A stretch of 27,777 nt of DNA, taken from the NCBI GenBank assembly GCA_003990745.1, contig RBNI01000699.1, forward strand, positions 1 through 27,777, read 5' to 3'. Position 1 is the first letter of the stretch. Each line of letters starts with the position of its first letter. Shown here piece by piece: positions 10,190 to 18,996 of the stretch. The position numbers and the translations under genes were made by a program. A model generated the notes under the pieces. It saw nothing but the letters and a program-made list of their open reading frames with translations. It did no database searches and was not told the origin of the DNA. This stretch comes from Jimgerdemannia flammicorona (taxonomy: Eukaryota > Mucoromycota > Endogonomycetes > Endogonales > Endogonaceae).

Positions 10190-11558
10190 GGAGCTATACT
10201 ATGGATTAATTAGCTATCTTGGGCAGTAGAAGATACCCAACCACCTCAAACCCTGGACAATCACCATCATCAACCAGACTTGGAAACAGTTTGAACTAGA
10301 CAACACTATACTCAGAAAAGAAGGAAAGCTAGTAATACCCAAACACAAGAAGTATCAAGTAATGAAGGAAGTATATGAAATATATATGACAAGACAAGAA
10401 GAACCATGTGGTGGCCCAAGATGGAAGAAGACCTGCACCAATTTGTCAAAGGGTGTAATAAGTGCCAAAAACAGAAATAAGATCAGTAAGACCAGGTACT
10501 CAGATTATCAAGAATTGAGCCTATCTCCTTCCACCACATTGCAATGGATATCATTGGGCCACTGCCAGTAATACTATCAGAAAACCACTATATTATAGTT
10601 ATTGTAGACCTCTTTACCAAATGGATAGAAGCAGGAGCATTACAAGAAGCCAATGCCCTCTCTATAGCTAACTTCCTGTACCAAGAAATCATCTGCCACT
10701 ACAAGACACCAAAGCAAATCACAACAGACCATAGCACAGAATTTGTCAATGGATTCCATGAGATAATATATCAGAAATACAAGATCCAGCACATCAAGAC
10801 CACCATATACCACTCTCAAGGAAATGGACAGACAGAGAGAACTAACAAGACCCTCAAGAACATCCTGGCGAAGATCTCAGAGACATATGAGAATTGGGAT
10901 AATTATCTCCCAACTGCCCTCTCTGTCTTACGAGATATACAATCACAGAGCACACACTTTACCCCAAGAGAACTGCTCTTCAGAGAAGAAGATTCTGATA
11001 GAACCTCAGCCATAAATCTAGATCTAACTTGGAAATAGGTTGATGCAGAAATCTGGAGACTACACCAAATCAGGATGAAGGCTGAAGATTACATTATCAA
11101 GTCATAAGTGCTGATAAGAAAGAATGCAGAAAAGAATCACAAGACCCTAGAACTCATCCAAATTGGAGAAAAGGTCCTACTGTATCAAAATATGATAGAA
11201 GTCTCATGGTCATGAAAACTGGAGCCCAAATGGAAAGGATTCTTCTATGTGCAAGATATCAAGGGAACTACCTTCTGGCTTAGAAAAATCTCAGGAACCA
11301 TACTGCCTACTATAGTACATAGGAACAGACTCAAGAAGTACCATAAACCTATACAAGAGAAGCAAAATGTAATGACTACCTGTGAGGTTCTAGTATGCGA
11401 ATCATAACAGCATGTTCTGTGACCAGCAGACTATCTGTCTGGACCATTCTCTAAGAGATATGGTACCAGCAACTACTCATCTGTAAGACTTTTGAAGCTA
11501 GAGGAGTTCGAACCATCAACTGATTGATCAAGATCAGAATCAGGCCCTTGCTCTATAT
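10182..11558 (+). pseudogene. Gypsy-I integrase (DD35E) with GPY/F-like C-terminus
   Basis: This is the integrase that would insert element cDNA. The N-terminal part (from ATG at 10182) reads in the frame +1 to RT/RNase H; a private two-base AT expansion near 10385 returns it to the RT frame. The zinc-binding region retains TMWWPKM and CNKCQKQK (Cys-X2-Cys); the His pair is not clear. The catalytic core is well kept: Asp at 10547 (AMDIIGPLP), Asp at 10727 (TTDHSTEF) and Glu at 10835 (GNGQTERTN). There are 35 residues between the last two, the classic DD35E. The C-terminal module WKGFFYV...FWLR...HRNRLKKYH (about 11230-11345) matches the Ty3 GPY/F module. No chromodomain is seen after it. Several stops interrupt it, for example two near 10480 and others at 11036 and 11105. 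Confidence 0.88.
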
Positions 11559-11709
11559 GAAGAGAGCAACTCTTCACTATTACACCAAAATACAAAGGGA
11601 AGATACCAGCCCATAAATATTACTTTTGACCCCTTGCCAGAGGTTATGGGATCAGCAAATTTTTCAGGACTGGACCAATGAATAAGGATGCTCAAGAAAA
11701 TCCTTATTC
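11559..11709 (+). other. Untranslated or degraded tail of the Gypsy-I internal region
   Basis: About 150 bp lie between the end of recognisable integrase and the polypurine tract. I see no conserved domain. Short open stretches exist in more than one frame, so the true end of pol cannot be set. Confidence 0.4.
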
Positions 11710-11719
11710 AGGAGGAAGA
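11710..11719 (+). other. Polypurine tract
   Basis: AGGAGGAAGA lies immediately before the TGTAACAG start of the 3' LTR. This is the expected position and composition for the plus-strand priming site of an LTR retrotransposon. It is one of the reasons for placing the LTR start at 11720. Confidence 0.7.
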
Positions 11720-11961
11720 TGTAACAGTGACCCCAGAATAATGACATTAGCACAGGAGATAGCCTTTTCTCACAAGCCACCAGATCAGAGCACAAGAAGA
11801 TTATACAGTATATAAGATGAGTAATGATGACCAACTGTGAGTCATTGTGACCATAGTTCAGATATCTTGAGGAATATAAAAGAAGGATCAAGGAACTACA
11901 GTAGCAGCAACCAACAAGACCCACCAATCCCAAAATAGCTCAAAGACTTACCACAAACAAA

Positions 11962-12778
11962 ATGCCTACTGCTCACCAAATCTTGAGGTCAAGGAACCAC
12001 TAAGGCATCTCAGTTGAAGAAAGAATGTTCCAAGACATTAGAAGAGCTATGAGGACTCACTCAAGAAGGACTTCTAGTGTTAACCTGGGTACTAGTGACT
12101 CTTATCATTATATCCTCTACTGCTATGAAATGGAAACAAGGATCACCATTGCTACTGAATGTCTCTAAATATGGTAGGAGTATGAAATAAGAAACCTCCT
12201 CTGCTGGGAGTTCCCACAGGCCAGCACTCAAGAGCTACAAGATGCCACTCCCATAGATATATGTATGTAAAACAAGGACAGCTAAGAAGATCCATCAGAT
12301 CTTCAGGCATGCACTATGGTTGATCCCCAACTTGAAGTATATTAGAGTCTCAGACTTCAGAGACCTATCATCTCACAATATCAATGCACTAGAAGCCAGG
12401 GTGGCTACAGAAGCTCAGTCCACTATCACTCTCAATAGTGATGAAGTAGAAGACTTCTAGCATCTTATCTTTCAGGACAACTCAGACCAATTTCTATAAG
12501 GATTGATCTTAGTATTCTAAGACCCAAGCATCTAGGTTAGACCTTCCCAAGACTCCATATTTGTTCTCTATTTTGTGGAAGAGAACCTCATAGACTGGAG
12601 AGCCCCTGATTTCCCTGCCATTAAACATGATGATATCATCAGTGATGATGTCATCCTACACGACATATGTGAAATGCATGACCTATGCAATGACGATGAA
12701 TTTGTAGACCTCATCTCCTTTGAAGACATCCTGACCTCTGATGATGAAGCCCCTATGGTCCTGAATATTCTGCTTTAA
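11962..12778 (+). pseudogene. ORF3 in the Gypsy-I 3' LTR, function unknown
   Basis: A reading frame lies entirely within U3 of the LTR, from ATG at 11962 (MPTAHQIL) to TAA at 12776-12778. The same frame exists in the other complete LTR (16091-16933), and the last codons remain at 5488-5538. I do not recognise the product. The N-terminal part is basic (RSRNH, RRAMRTHSRR), the middle has RHALWLIPNL and IRVSDFRDL, and the C-terminal ~70 residues are strongly acidic (HDDIISDD, FEDILTSDDE), ending VLNILL. No signal peptide, membrane segment or zinc motif is visible, so it does not look like an envelope gene. Stops are at 12001, 12166, 12175, 12458, 12497, 12518 and 12533. A TGTA duplication near 12262 shifts the frame. 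The longest clean stretch is the acidic C-terminal 67 codons from 12575. Confidence 0.55.
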
Positions 12779-12788
12779 GTCTCTTGGT

Positions 12789-12920
12789 TACACTGAATAA
12801 TACCAGCACTGGCATTCTGATGTAATACTGAATTATGCCAGCATTGGCATTCTGATATAATACTGAATAATGCCAGCACCAGTATTCTGATGTGATACTG
12901 AATTATACCAGCATCCTGAA
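12789..12920 (+). repeat. ~35-bp tandem repeats in the 3' LTR of Gypsy-I
   Basis: Four units start at the end of ORF3, each with an ACTGAATWATRCCAGC core followed by WTGGCATTCTGAT. The first units retain the CCAGCACTGG palindrome core. The period is about 35 bp. They lie 120-250 bp upstream of the TATA box. Confidence 0.7.
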
Positions 12921-13040
12921 CCTATATAACCATCAGTGCTGACCCTAAAACTTAGCAGTTTTTTCTATCCTGGCATTTTATTTTAGTTATTGGAATTTAT
13001 ATTTAGCTATATATCTTAGCAACTATTGAATTATATTTTG

Positions 13041-13073
13041 TATAAATACCCCTCTTATTTCCTCTGAAATAAA
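13041..13073 (+). promoter_or_regulatory. LTR TATA box and poly-A signal (Gypsy-I 3' LTR)
   Basis: TATAAATA is at 13041-13048 and AATAAA at 13068-13073, with the same spacing as the other LTR copies. The 3' LTR copy would act mainly in 3' end formation. Confidence 0.6.
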
Positions 13074-13278
13074 GTCAGTTTTGGTTCACTTATATACAAT
13101 CTCTTGCAAACAATCTAAGAGATAACAAAACAGTTAAAGATAAGAAGTTTGAAGACTATAAGATCTTGGAAAGGCACTCCAATAAGAACTTGCTTATAAC
13201 AAACTTGAGTTAGTCTAAGAAGATATACCTTGAAGAGAATCTGGCATATTTGAAGGACTCAGCAAACACTACATGACA

Positions 13279-15848
13279 GTATATAGATATAATTATGATG
13301 TGATTATACTACCAAATGGCTATATTTTCTCAGAGAAGTATAGTGACAAATTGGACTTATATATATATCTTCTTTCATTCTTATGAGCTTAAAGTATTGG
13401 TCCAATTGAAAGGTCTATATATCTGTAGATAGTCCTTTTTAGTAACTATTAAATATATCTGGCTTGAGTGGCTTAAAACTAACTAGTACTATAGTGAGAT
13501 ATGATATACTTACAGTTCTTATTTTCTACTGATCTAGTTATACTTGAAGTGCTTGGATTTGATGAGCCATAGAGGTAATTATATCCTCTAAGCTGACTTG
13601 TGGTTCTTCTGCTTCTCTTATAGCAAAGATGTCTGGCTAATAGGCTGACTCTTTGCAGCTCATTTCAGATTTATGTGACTGATTATGACTGGTATCTGAA
13701 TTTATATAGGGTTTCTTAATAAGGCAAGGTATAATGACACTACTGCTACCAAGTATAATAGTTCTAGATTCTTTAAGAGAAAGTAGCTAAATCTGGAAGT
13801 TCTAGTTAGTCTAAAGTAGCTCAAAGAGATACTTAAAGGTTCAAGTATTTTTGAAGAATTTCTGGGAAAAAATATTCTAAGCTTTATTTAGGTAGAGAAC
13901 AAGGATATTTATACATAATCTGAAAGAAAGATCTGAAAGGATCTTAAAAAGAAAGAGAAATACCAAAAAATAGATTCTCAGCAAAGTTAACTAATATAAT
14001 TCTACAATGTTCCAAAAGGTTCTATAACTAGCTAAGACAAGATATTTAATGCTACAAAAAGACAAGAATATTTTAATAGTGTCTGGATACTGAGAGAAGA
14101 TTTCCAAGTAAGTAGAAGATACTGGAACATAGTAGAATATTCAAGAAATAACAAGAAAAGACTAGCTAAAAGATATGAAAATATACTAAGATTAAATATA
14201 ATTACAGTACTCAACTAGAACTAAAAGCTGATATAGTAATATAATTGAGGTCTGCAGGCTTGAGTAGAGAGTATTAGGAGTTTTCTCCTGTTCTATATAT
14301 GAGTTCTTCACTTACTTTATTAGAGAGAACTATATTCTATCCACTATTTTATATTTTTTAGAGAGGGTTTTCTTTATCTATTGATCTATTTAGAGTAGTG
14401 GGAACTTTGCTATCTAGCTATAATATAGTCTTGTATATATATTAGAGTTTTAGATATATATTTTCAGTTATTCATATGTATATAGTTATTTTCCCTCTAA
14501 TAGTAGAGAGAGTATGGTATATAGAATGAGATATAGACTATTTAGCTCTACTGGGTGACCAACTTTCTATCTAAAGTCAAAAACAAGATATCTGAACCTA
14601 GCAATACTCTGCTAACTTCTATATAATTAGTATAAACTTAGCTTATATCAATAGGTCATTTATTTTATAATAAAATAAGAAAATAGTTATAAAGAATATA
14701 TCAAAGCAGAAAGCAGTCATAATTAGTATAAAGTAATAGCTACAAGAAGATATAAATATCAGACAAAAGGTAAATTATTAAATATTTATCTCTACTTCAA
14801 AAACCTATAAAGATATCTTCTTAATACTTTTATATCTATTAGATAGCCTACTGAAGCTAGTCTCTTTCAACTATTTAACTATATCAAGATTGCAATATAA
14901 GAAAGAAACATCTGCTCTGAGGCCCTTAATCTCACCAGCTAAGATCTAGAATATTTTGTCTTCAACTGTTAGAAAATTATCAAAAGGGCCTACTAGTCTA
15001 TTAACTAGTTGGAAATCTAGTATAAATATTTATATTTACCAATACTGTCAGGCCCTCTCTACTAAATAAATAACTAACTAGAGTAGTCTAGATAGATATA
15101 AATAAAGACTCACTAAAATAATTTACCAAATTTTCTAGTATATCTACTATATAATCTTCAATCTCAACTATCTATGAACTACAGATATCCAGAACCTCTT
15201 CTTCTCTAAAGTAGATAAACTTGAGATAAAGATAGCTACTAAGGCCAACTTCTAGATCTTCCTTATGATTAAGAATTGGGAATCTTACTGAAGTTTATTC
15301 TGAATGACAACTCTGATCAGTAGATTCAAGATCTCTTTGATCTATTTAAAAAACTGTCTCTCTGAATAAATATTCTAAGAAATAATAATCAAATCCAATA
15401 TAGATAATACCAATTATATCAGATAGTAATCTCTAACACTATCTCAAACAACTTTAGACCAGTTTAAATCAATAGTAAACCACACAATCTCAGACCTCTA
15501 AGAACTATTTATAGATTTTATTAACTTCTCTGTATTTGATATTAATATCTCTACTAATTTCTATACCAACTTAGCAGATAATAAGAATAAAGATAATGTT
15601 ATTCTTTTAGTCCTCAATTTTAAGATAAGTGAGACAGAAATCAATATAAATATTAATTTCTAAGAAGAGAGAAATATAATAGAATTATATTATAAATAAG
15701 TTTTAATAATATAGTATAAATAGTAATTATGTGATTTAGTAATAATATTACAAATAATTAACATATAAATAAAATGAGTAAAAGATACAGAAAATGATAT
15801 AATAAAACTTCTGAATAATAAAGCTATAGCTTATATTATAGTAACTAT
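13279..15848 (+). other. AT-rich, CpG-free DNA between the two Gypsy elements
   Basis: These 2.57 kb hold no open frame of note and no RNA gene that I can recognise. Composition is strongly A/T, with many TATA, TAGA and CTAG steps. Reading every line I found no CpG dinucleotide. This is what long-term RIP or methyl-cytosine deamination leaves behind, so the segment is probably an older, unrecognisable repeat. The part from ~14900 to 15600 has somewhat more C and could be a decayed coding region, but no motif survives. It is the flank of both Gypsy insertions: right flank gtatatag at 13279, left flank ...gtaactat up to 15848. Confidence 0.6.
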
Positions 15849-16090
15849 TATAATGGTGACCCCAGAATAATGACATCAGCCCAGAAGACAGCCTTTCCTT
15901 ATAAGCTACCAGATCAAAGTACAAGGAGATCATATAGCATACAAGATGAGCAATGATGACCAAATATGAGTCATTGTGACCACAGTATGGGTATCTTGAG
16001 GAATATAAAAGAAGGATCAAGAAACCATAGTAACAGCAACCAATAAGACTCACCAATTCCAAAATAGCTCAAAGACTTACTACAAATGAA

Positions 16091-16933
16091 ATACCTACTG
16101 CCTGCCAAACCTCAAGGTCAAGAAACCACTAAGGTACCTCAGTTGAAGAAAGGATGTTCTAAGACATCAGAAGAGCCATGAGGACCTATACAAGAAGGAC
16201 TCCTAGTGTCAACCTGGGTACTGCAGAACCTTATCACTTTATTCCCTACTGTTATGAAATGGAAACAAGGATCACTATTATTACTGAATATCTCTAAATG
16301 TGGCAGAAGTATGAGATAAGAAACCTTCTCTGCCAGGAGTTCCTACAGGTCAGTACTTAAGAGCTACAAGATGCCATTCCCATAGATATATGCAAAATAA
16401 GGACAGCTAAGAAGATCTATCAGATCTTCAGGCATGTACTATGGTTGATCCCCAACTTGGAGTATATTAGAGTCTCAGACTTCAGAGATCTGTCAGCCTA
16501 CCATATCAATATACTAGAAGCCAGAGTGGCTACAGAAGTCTAGTCTACTATCACCCTCAATAGTGATGAAGTAGAAGACTTCTGGCATCCCATCCTCCAG
16601 GACAACTCAGACCAATTTCTACAAGGATTGATCTCAGTATTCCAAGGCCCAAGCATCTAGGTTAGACCTCCCCAAGACCCCACATTTGTCCCCTATTTTG
16701 TAGAAGAGAACCTCATAGACTGGAGAGCCCCAGACATCCTTGTTCCTGCTACTGCCGAATGTGATGATATTATTAGCAATGATGTTATCCCGCATGACAT
16801 ATATGAGACATGCAATATATATAAAACATATGACCTATGTGACAACAATGAATTTGCAGACCTCATCTCCTTTGAAGACATTCTAACCTCTGATGAGGAT
16901 GAAGCCCCTATGGTCTTGAACATTCTGCTTTAA
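16091..16933 (+). pseudogene. ORF3 in the Gypsy-II 5' LTR, function unknown, no frameshift
   Basis: This is the better-preserved copy of the LTR reading frame: 281 codons in a single frame from 16091 (ATA where Gypsy-I has ATG) to TAA at 16931-16933. Premature stops are at 16130, 16160, 16295, 16358, 16541 and 16658. Of these, 16130, 16295 and 16658 are also stops in the Gypsy-I copy. Recognisable blocks are VEERMF, RRAMRTYTRRTPSVNLG, YCYEMETRITI, AKKIYQIFRHVLWLIPNLEY, DEVEDFW, FVEENLIDWRAPD and an acidic end FEDILTSDEDEAPMVLNILL. The C-terminal region has about ten more residues than in Gypsy-I (a Tyr/Cys-rich insert around 16800-16830). No homologue is recognised. Position in U3 recalls LTR-encoded accessory genes of some retroviruses, but no sequence link is implied. 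Confidence 0.55.
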
Positions 16934-16943
16934 AGTCCTTTGG

Positions 16944-17070
16944 TAATACTGAATTATGCCAGCATTAGTATTCTAATATAATACTGAATTATGCCAGCAC
17001 TGGCATTCTAATATAATACTGAATTATTCCAGCACCATTTTTCTATACTACTGAAATTATATCAGCATCC
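16944..17070 (+). repeat. ~35-bp tandem repeats in the Gypsy-II LTR
   Basis: There are three clear units and one weak unit. The second unit keeps the full palindrome TGCCAGCACTGGCA. The position relative to ORF3 and the TATA box is the same as in the other LTRs. Confidence 0.7.
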
Positions 17071-17194
17071 TGAATCTATACAACTATCAGTGCCGACCCT
17101 GGAACTTAGTAGTTTTTTCTGTTCTGGCATTTTATTTTAGTTATTGAAATTTATATTTAGCTTTATATCTTAGTAACTATTGAATTATATTTTG

Positions 17195-17227
17195 TATAAA
17201 TATCCCTCTTATTTCCTCTGAAATAAA
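17195..17227 (+). promoter_or_regulatory. LTR TATA box and poly-A signal (Gypsy-II 5' LTR)
   Basis: TATAAATA is at 17195-17202 and AATAAA at 17222-17227, conserved with the other two LTRs. This would be the transcription start region of Gypsy-II. Confidence 0.6.
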
Positions 17228-17434
17228 GTCAGTCTACTCAGTGCAATATACACACTTTCTTGCAAGCAATCTAAGAGATAACAAGACAGTTTAAAGATAA
17301 GAAGTTTGAGAACTATAAGATCTTGGAAAGGTACTCCAATAAGAACTTACTTATAACAAACTTTAGTTAGTCTAAGAGATATACCTTGAAGAGAATCTGG
17401 TATATTTGAAGGACTCAGCAATTACTACATGACA

Positions 17435-17560
17435 ACTTAGTGCTTATTGGCTGGTGATTCAAGACAAATCCCTCACTTTTAAGCTGAAAATCAAATAACT
17501 ACCACAACAACTACTCTGACTACAAGAGTCACCCCTGCAAGAATTCAAGACAAGATAGAA
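17435..17560 (+). other. Gypsy-II leader
   Basis: This non-coding leader is homologous to 6043-6162. It starts acttagtgcttattggctgg, so the presumed primer-binding region again lacks a recognisable tRNA match. Confidence 0.4.
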
Positions 17561-18911
17561 ATGTATCCCCCCACATTCTATAGATATACTACTGAAGAGT
17601 CAATCCTGACCTTCATTGAAGACTTTGAACAATTTGCTGTCATATGAGCTCTTGGTGTGGATGTACAATTGGCCCTTCTACCAGTCAGCCTCATAGGACC
17701 TGCCAGAGACAAGTTCAATGCAGTCACCATTGCTGATAATGGTACAGCCAAACTTGCTAACATGAAGGCCTTCCTCAGAACAATATACTATACTGAAGAG
17801 ATCAAGCAAGCTCTCAAGGATCAACTCAATACTATTTGCCAGGGACTCAGTAAAGATTCCAACTCATTCTATACCCAAATCTGTCACCAGATTGTCTTGG
17901 CTGGCTATGATGACCACCTCAAGGAACAAATAGCAGATTCAACCTTCCTCAAAGGAATTCACTCTGAAATTGCTCTAGAAATCTGGTCTACCCCAGCTAT
18001 ACTGATCCTTGATCAGAAAGTAGTCTTTGTACAGAGATATTGGACTGTCAGATACTCTGCCAAACACTCAATGGAGAAAATAACTGGCATCAAGATAGAG
18101 CCATCAAAGCTAACTAGTATCATACCCACTACAGTTGTAAACAGACAACCAACCCCACTTACCCCCAAGGCAGCCAAAGCTGACCCAGTGGAGGAACTTT
18201 TCAAGTAGTTTGCTGAGATAACTACACACCTTGGTGATGTTGTTAGAGAAGTCTGAAGTGCCAACAGGAGACTAGTGCAGAGATTTGCAGCTGCTACAGA
18301 AGAATGCAATATTATATACTTCAGATGTAGAGAAGAAGGCCACTATGTAAAGAATTGCATGACTGAAACAAGACACAAAGCCCAATTAAGCAATGCTAGC
18401 AGAACCAGAGAACAAACCAATGCAGTAGTCATCAAGGAGATTAGTGACACTGATGATGAAGAATACTATGAGGAGCTCAAATTCTACCCTACTATGTACT
18501 AAAGGTACCAGAACCTGGTCCAAGCCCTATGATAAGAAGAGCAACAGCAAGCTAGTTGGAAGACCAAAGAAGACCCCAGCTGTCACTATTCAAAGCAAGA
18601 CTCAATCTGAGGAGATTGATCAAGATATGGAGTTAGATGAAGCTGCTCACCAAATCATTAAAGGTACTACTCCAATCTCGAGAAAGTAAAAGCAAGAAGA
18701 AATAGAAGCTGCACAAGACCAAGATCCACTAGTATAATATCTACAAGGACCTCAAGGAACAGAAGGTCAATGCTACTTTTAGACAGCTAGCTAAAGTCCC
18801 TGCCTTCAGACAGTAGTTGAGAGTAGGACTTGCAACTACTGCCAAGAATCAAGAGTACAAGATTGTAGAAGCTTACAATACATAGAAATCTGAAGACCAG
18901 CACAAGACATC
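17561..18911 (+). pseudogene. gag: Gypsy-II gag, frame broken by small indels
   Basis: This is the homologue of Gypsy-I gag. ATG at 17561 aligns with the second Met of that copy. A TGA at 17645 replaces the Arg codon CGA of Gypsy-I. A 183-codon clean stretch follows (17657-18208), which keeps Gln where Gypsy-I has stops (for example KDQLNTICQGLSKD). The zinc knuckle (about 18319-18360) again reads YFRC-REEGH-YVKNC with Tyr in place of the first Cys. A four-base TGTA insertion near 18497 and a two-base loss near 18679 change the frame twice. The net result is the phase used after LINE-2. The segment ends at the LINE-2 target site 18895-18911. Confidence 0.75.
18895..18911 (+). repeat. LINE-2 target-site duplication, left copy
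   Basis: The 17-bp sequence GACCAGCACAAGACATC is repeated exactly at 24655-24671. Gypsy-I has a single uninterrupted equivalent near 7523. The pair proves that LINE-2 inserted into an existing Gypsy-II. Confidence 0.95.
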
Positions 18912-18935
18912 TTTTTTTTTTTTTTTTTTTTTTTT
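18912..18935 (-). other. LINE-2 poly-A tail (24 T on + strand)
   Basis: An uninterrupted run of 24 T lies directly against the left target duplication. It is the poly-A tail left by target-primed reverse transcription. Its purity suggests a fairly recent insertion. Confidence 0.9.
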
Positions 18936-18996
18936 ATAGTCACTTGGACTCCCTTTATTACCCGAATCTATAATAATATTAATACAGCCTAAGCCT
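18936..18996 (-). other. LINE-2 3' UTR
   Basis: About 60 bp lie between the ORF2 stop and the poly-A tail. The region is A/T-richer than the coding part. No AATAAA was identified with confidence. Confidence 0.5.

Larger units (their letters stand above)
5488..13278 (+). mobile_element. Gypsy-I: Ty3/Gypsy LTR retrotransposon with dUTPase, 5' LTR cut by LINE-1
   Basis: The visible part consists of the end of the 5' LTR (5488-6042), a 5677-bp internal region (6043-11719) and a complete 3' LTR (11720-13278). The LTR starts TGTAACAG directly after a purine tract and ends CATGACA, so it has the usual TGT...ACA ends. The domain order is gag, protease, dUTPase, reverse transcriptase, RNase H, integrase, which is Ty3/Gypsy order with an extra dUTPase. 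The internal region carries more than twenty premature stops and at least two private indels that change frame. The upstream end of the 5' LTR should lie beyond LINE-1, outside the window. The flank after the 3' LTR is gtatatag; the matching target duplication upstream cannot be seen. Confidence 0.88.
11720..13278 (+). repeat. 3' LTR of Gypsy-I, complete, 1559 bp
   Basis: The LTR runs from TGTAACAGTGACCCC, right after the purine tract, to CTACATGACA. Its whole length matches 15849-17434. Homology with that copy starts at this TGT and the sequences outside are unrelated: integrase tail upstream here, AT-rich DNA upstream there. The LTR contains ORF3, four ~35-bp palindromic repeats, a TATA box (13041) and AATAAA (13068). 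Sequence from 13279 on is unrelated to the Gypsy leader, as expected for a 3' LTR. Confidence 0.85.
15849..17434 (+). repeat. 5' LTR of Gypsy-II, complete, 1586 bp
   Basis: This aligns end to end with the Gypsy-I 3' LTR. Its first bases are TATAATGGTGACCCC where the other copy has TGTAACAGTGACCCC, so the terminal TG has become TA by a G-to-A change. It ends TACATGACA at 17434 and is followed by the Gypsy leader. The five bases before it are actat. The partner duplication cannot be checked because the element's 3' end is lost. Confidence 0.85.

Noticed and set aside
6163..11558. Reassigned genetic code (stops read as Gln)
   Set aside because: Stops replace Gln, Trp and Arg with all three stop codons and vary between copies. 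Mutation explains this; a single reassignment does not.
11720..11933. Hydrophobic minus-strand frame present at the start of both complete LTRs (also 15849-16062)
   Set aside because: It begins with TTG rather than ATG. It is open in both copies simply because they are homologous, and it lies antisense to the LTR with no domain.
12575..12778. ORF3 considered as an ordinary internal third gene, with LTRs of only ~500 bp and the elements in tandem
   Set aside because: The polypurine tract and TGTAACAG at 11720, the unrelated AT-rich DNA right before 15849, and the ORF3 remnant ahead of the Gypsy-I leader fit a long LTR containing ORF3 better.
11962..12778. ORF3 as an envelope gene
   Set aside because: No signal peptide, transmembrane segment or Cys-rich ectodomain is visible.
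14032..14214. Small minus-strand frame in the AT-rich region
   Set aside because: Low-complexity Leu/Ser/Phe composition in AT-rich decayed DNA; no motif and no neighbour context.
18912..18935. T run as a transcription terminator or low-complexity artefact
   Set aside because: It abuts an exact target duplication and forms the 3' poly-A tail of LINE-2.
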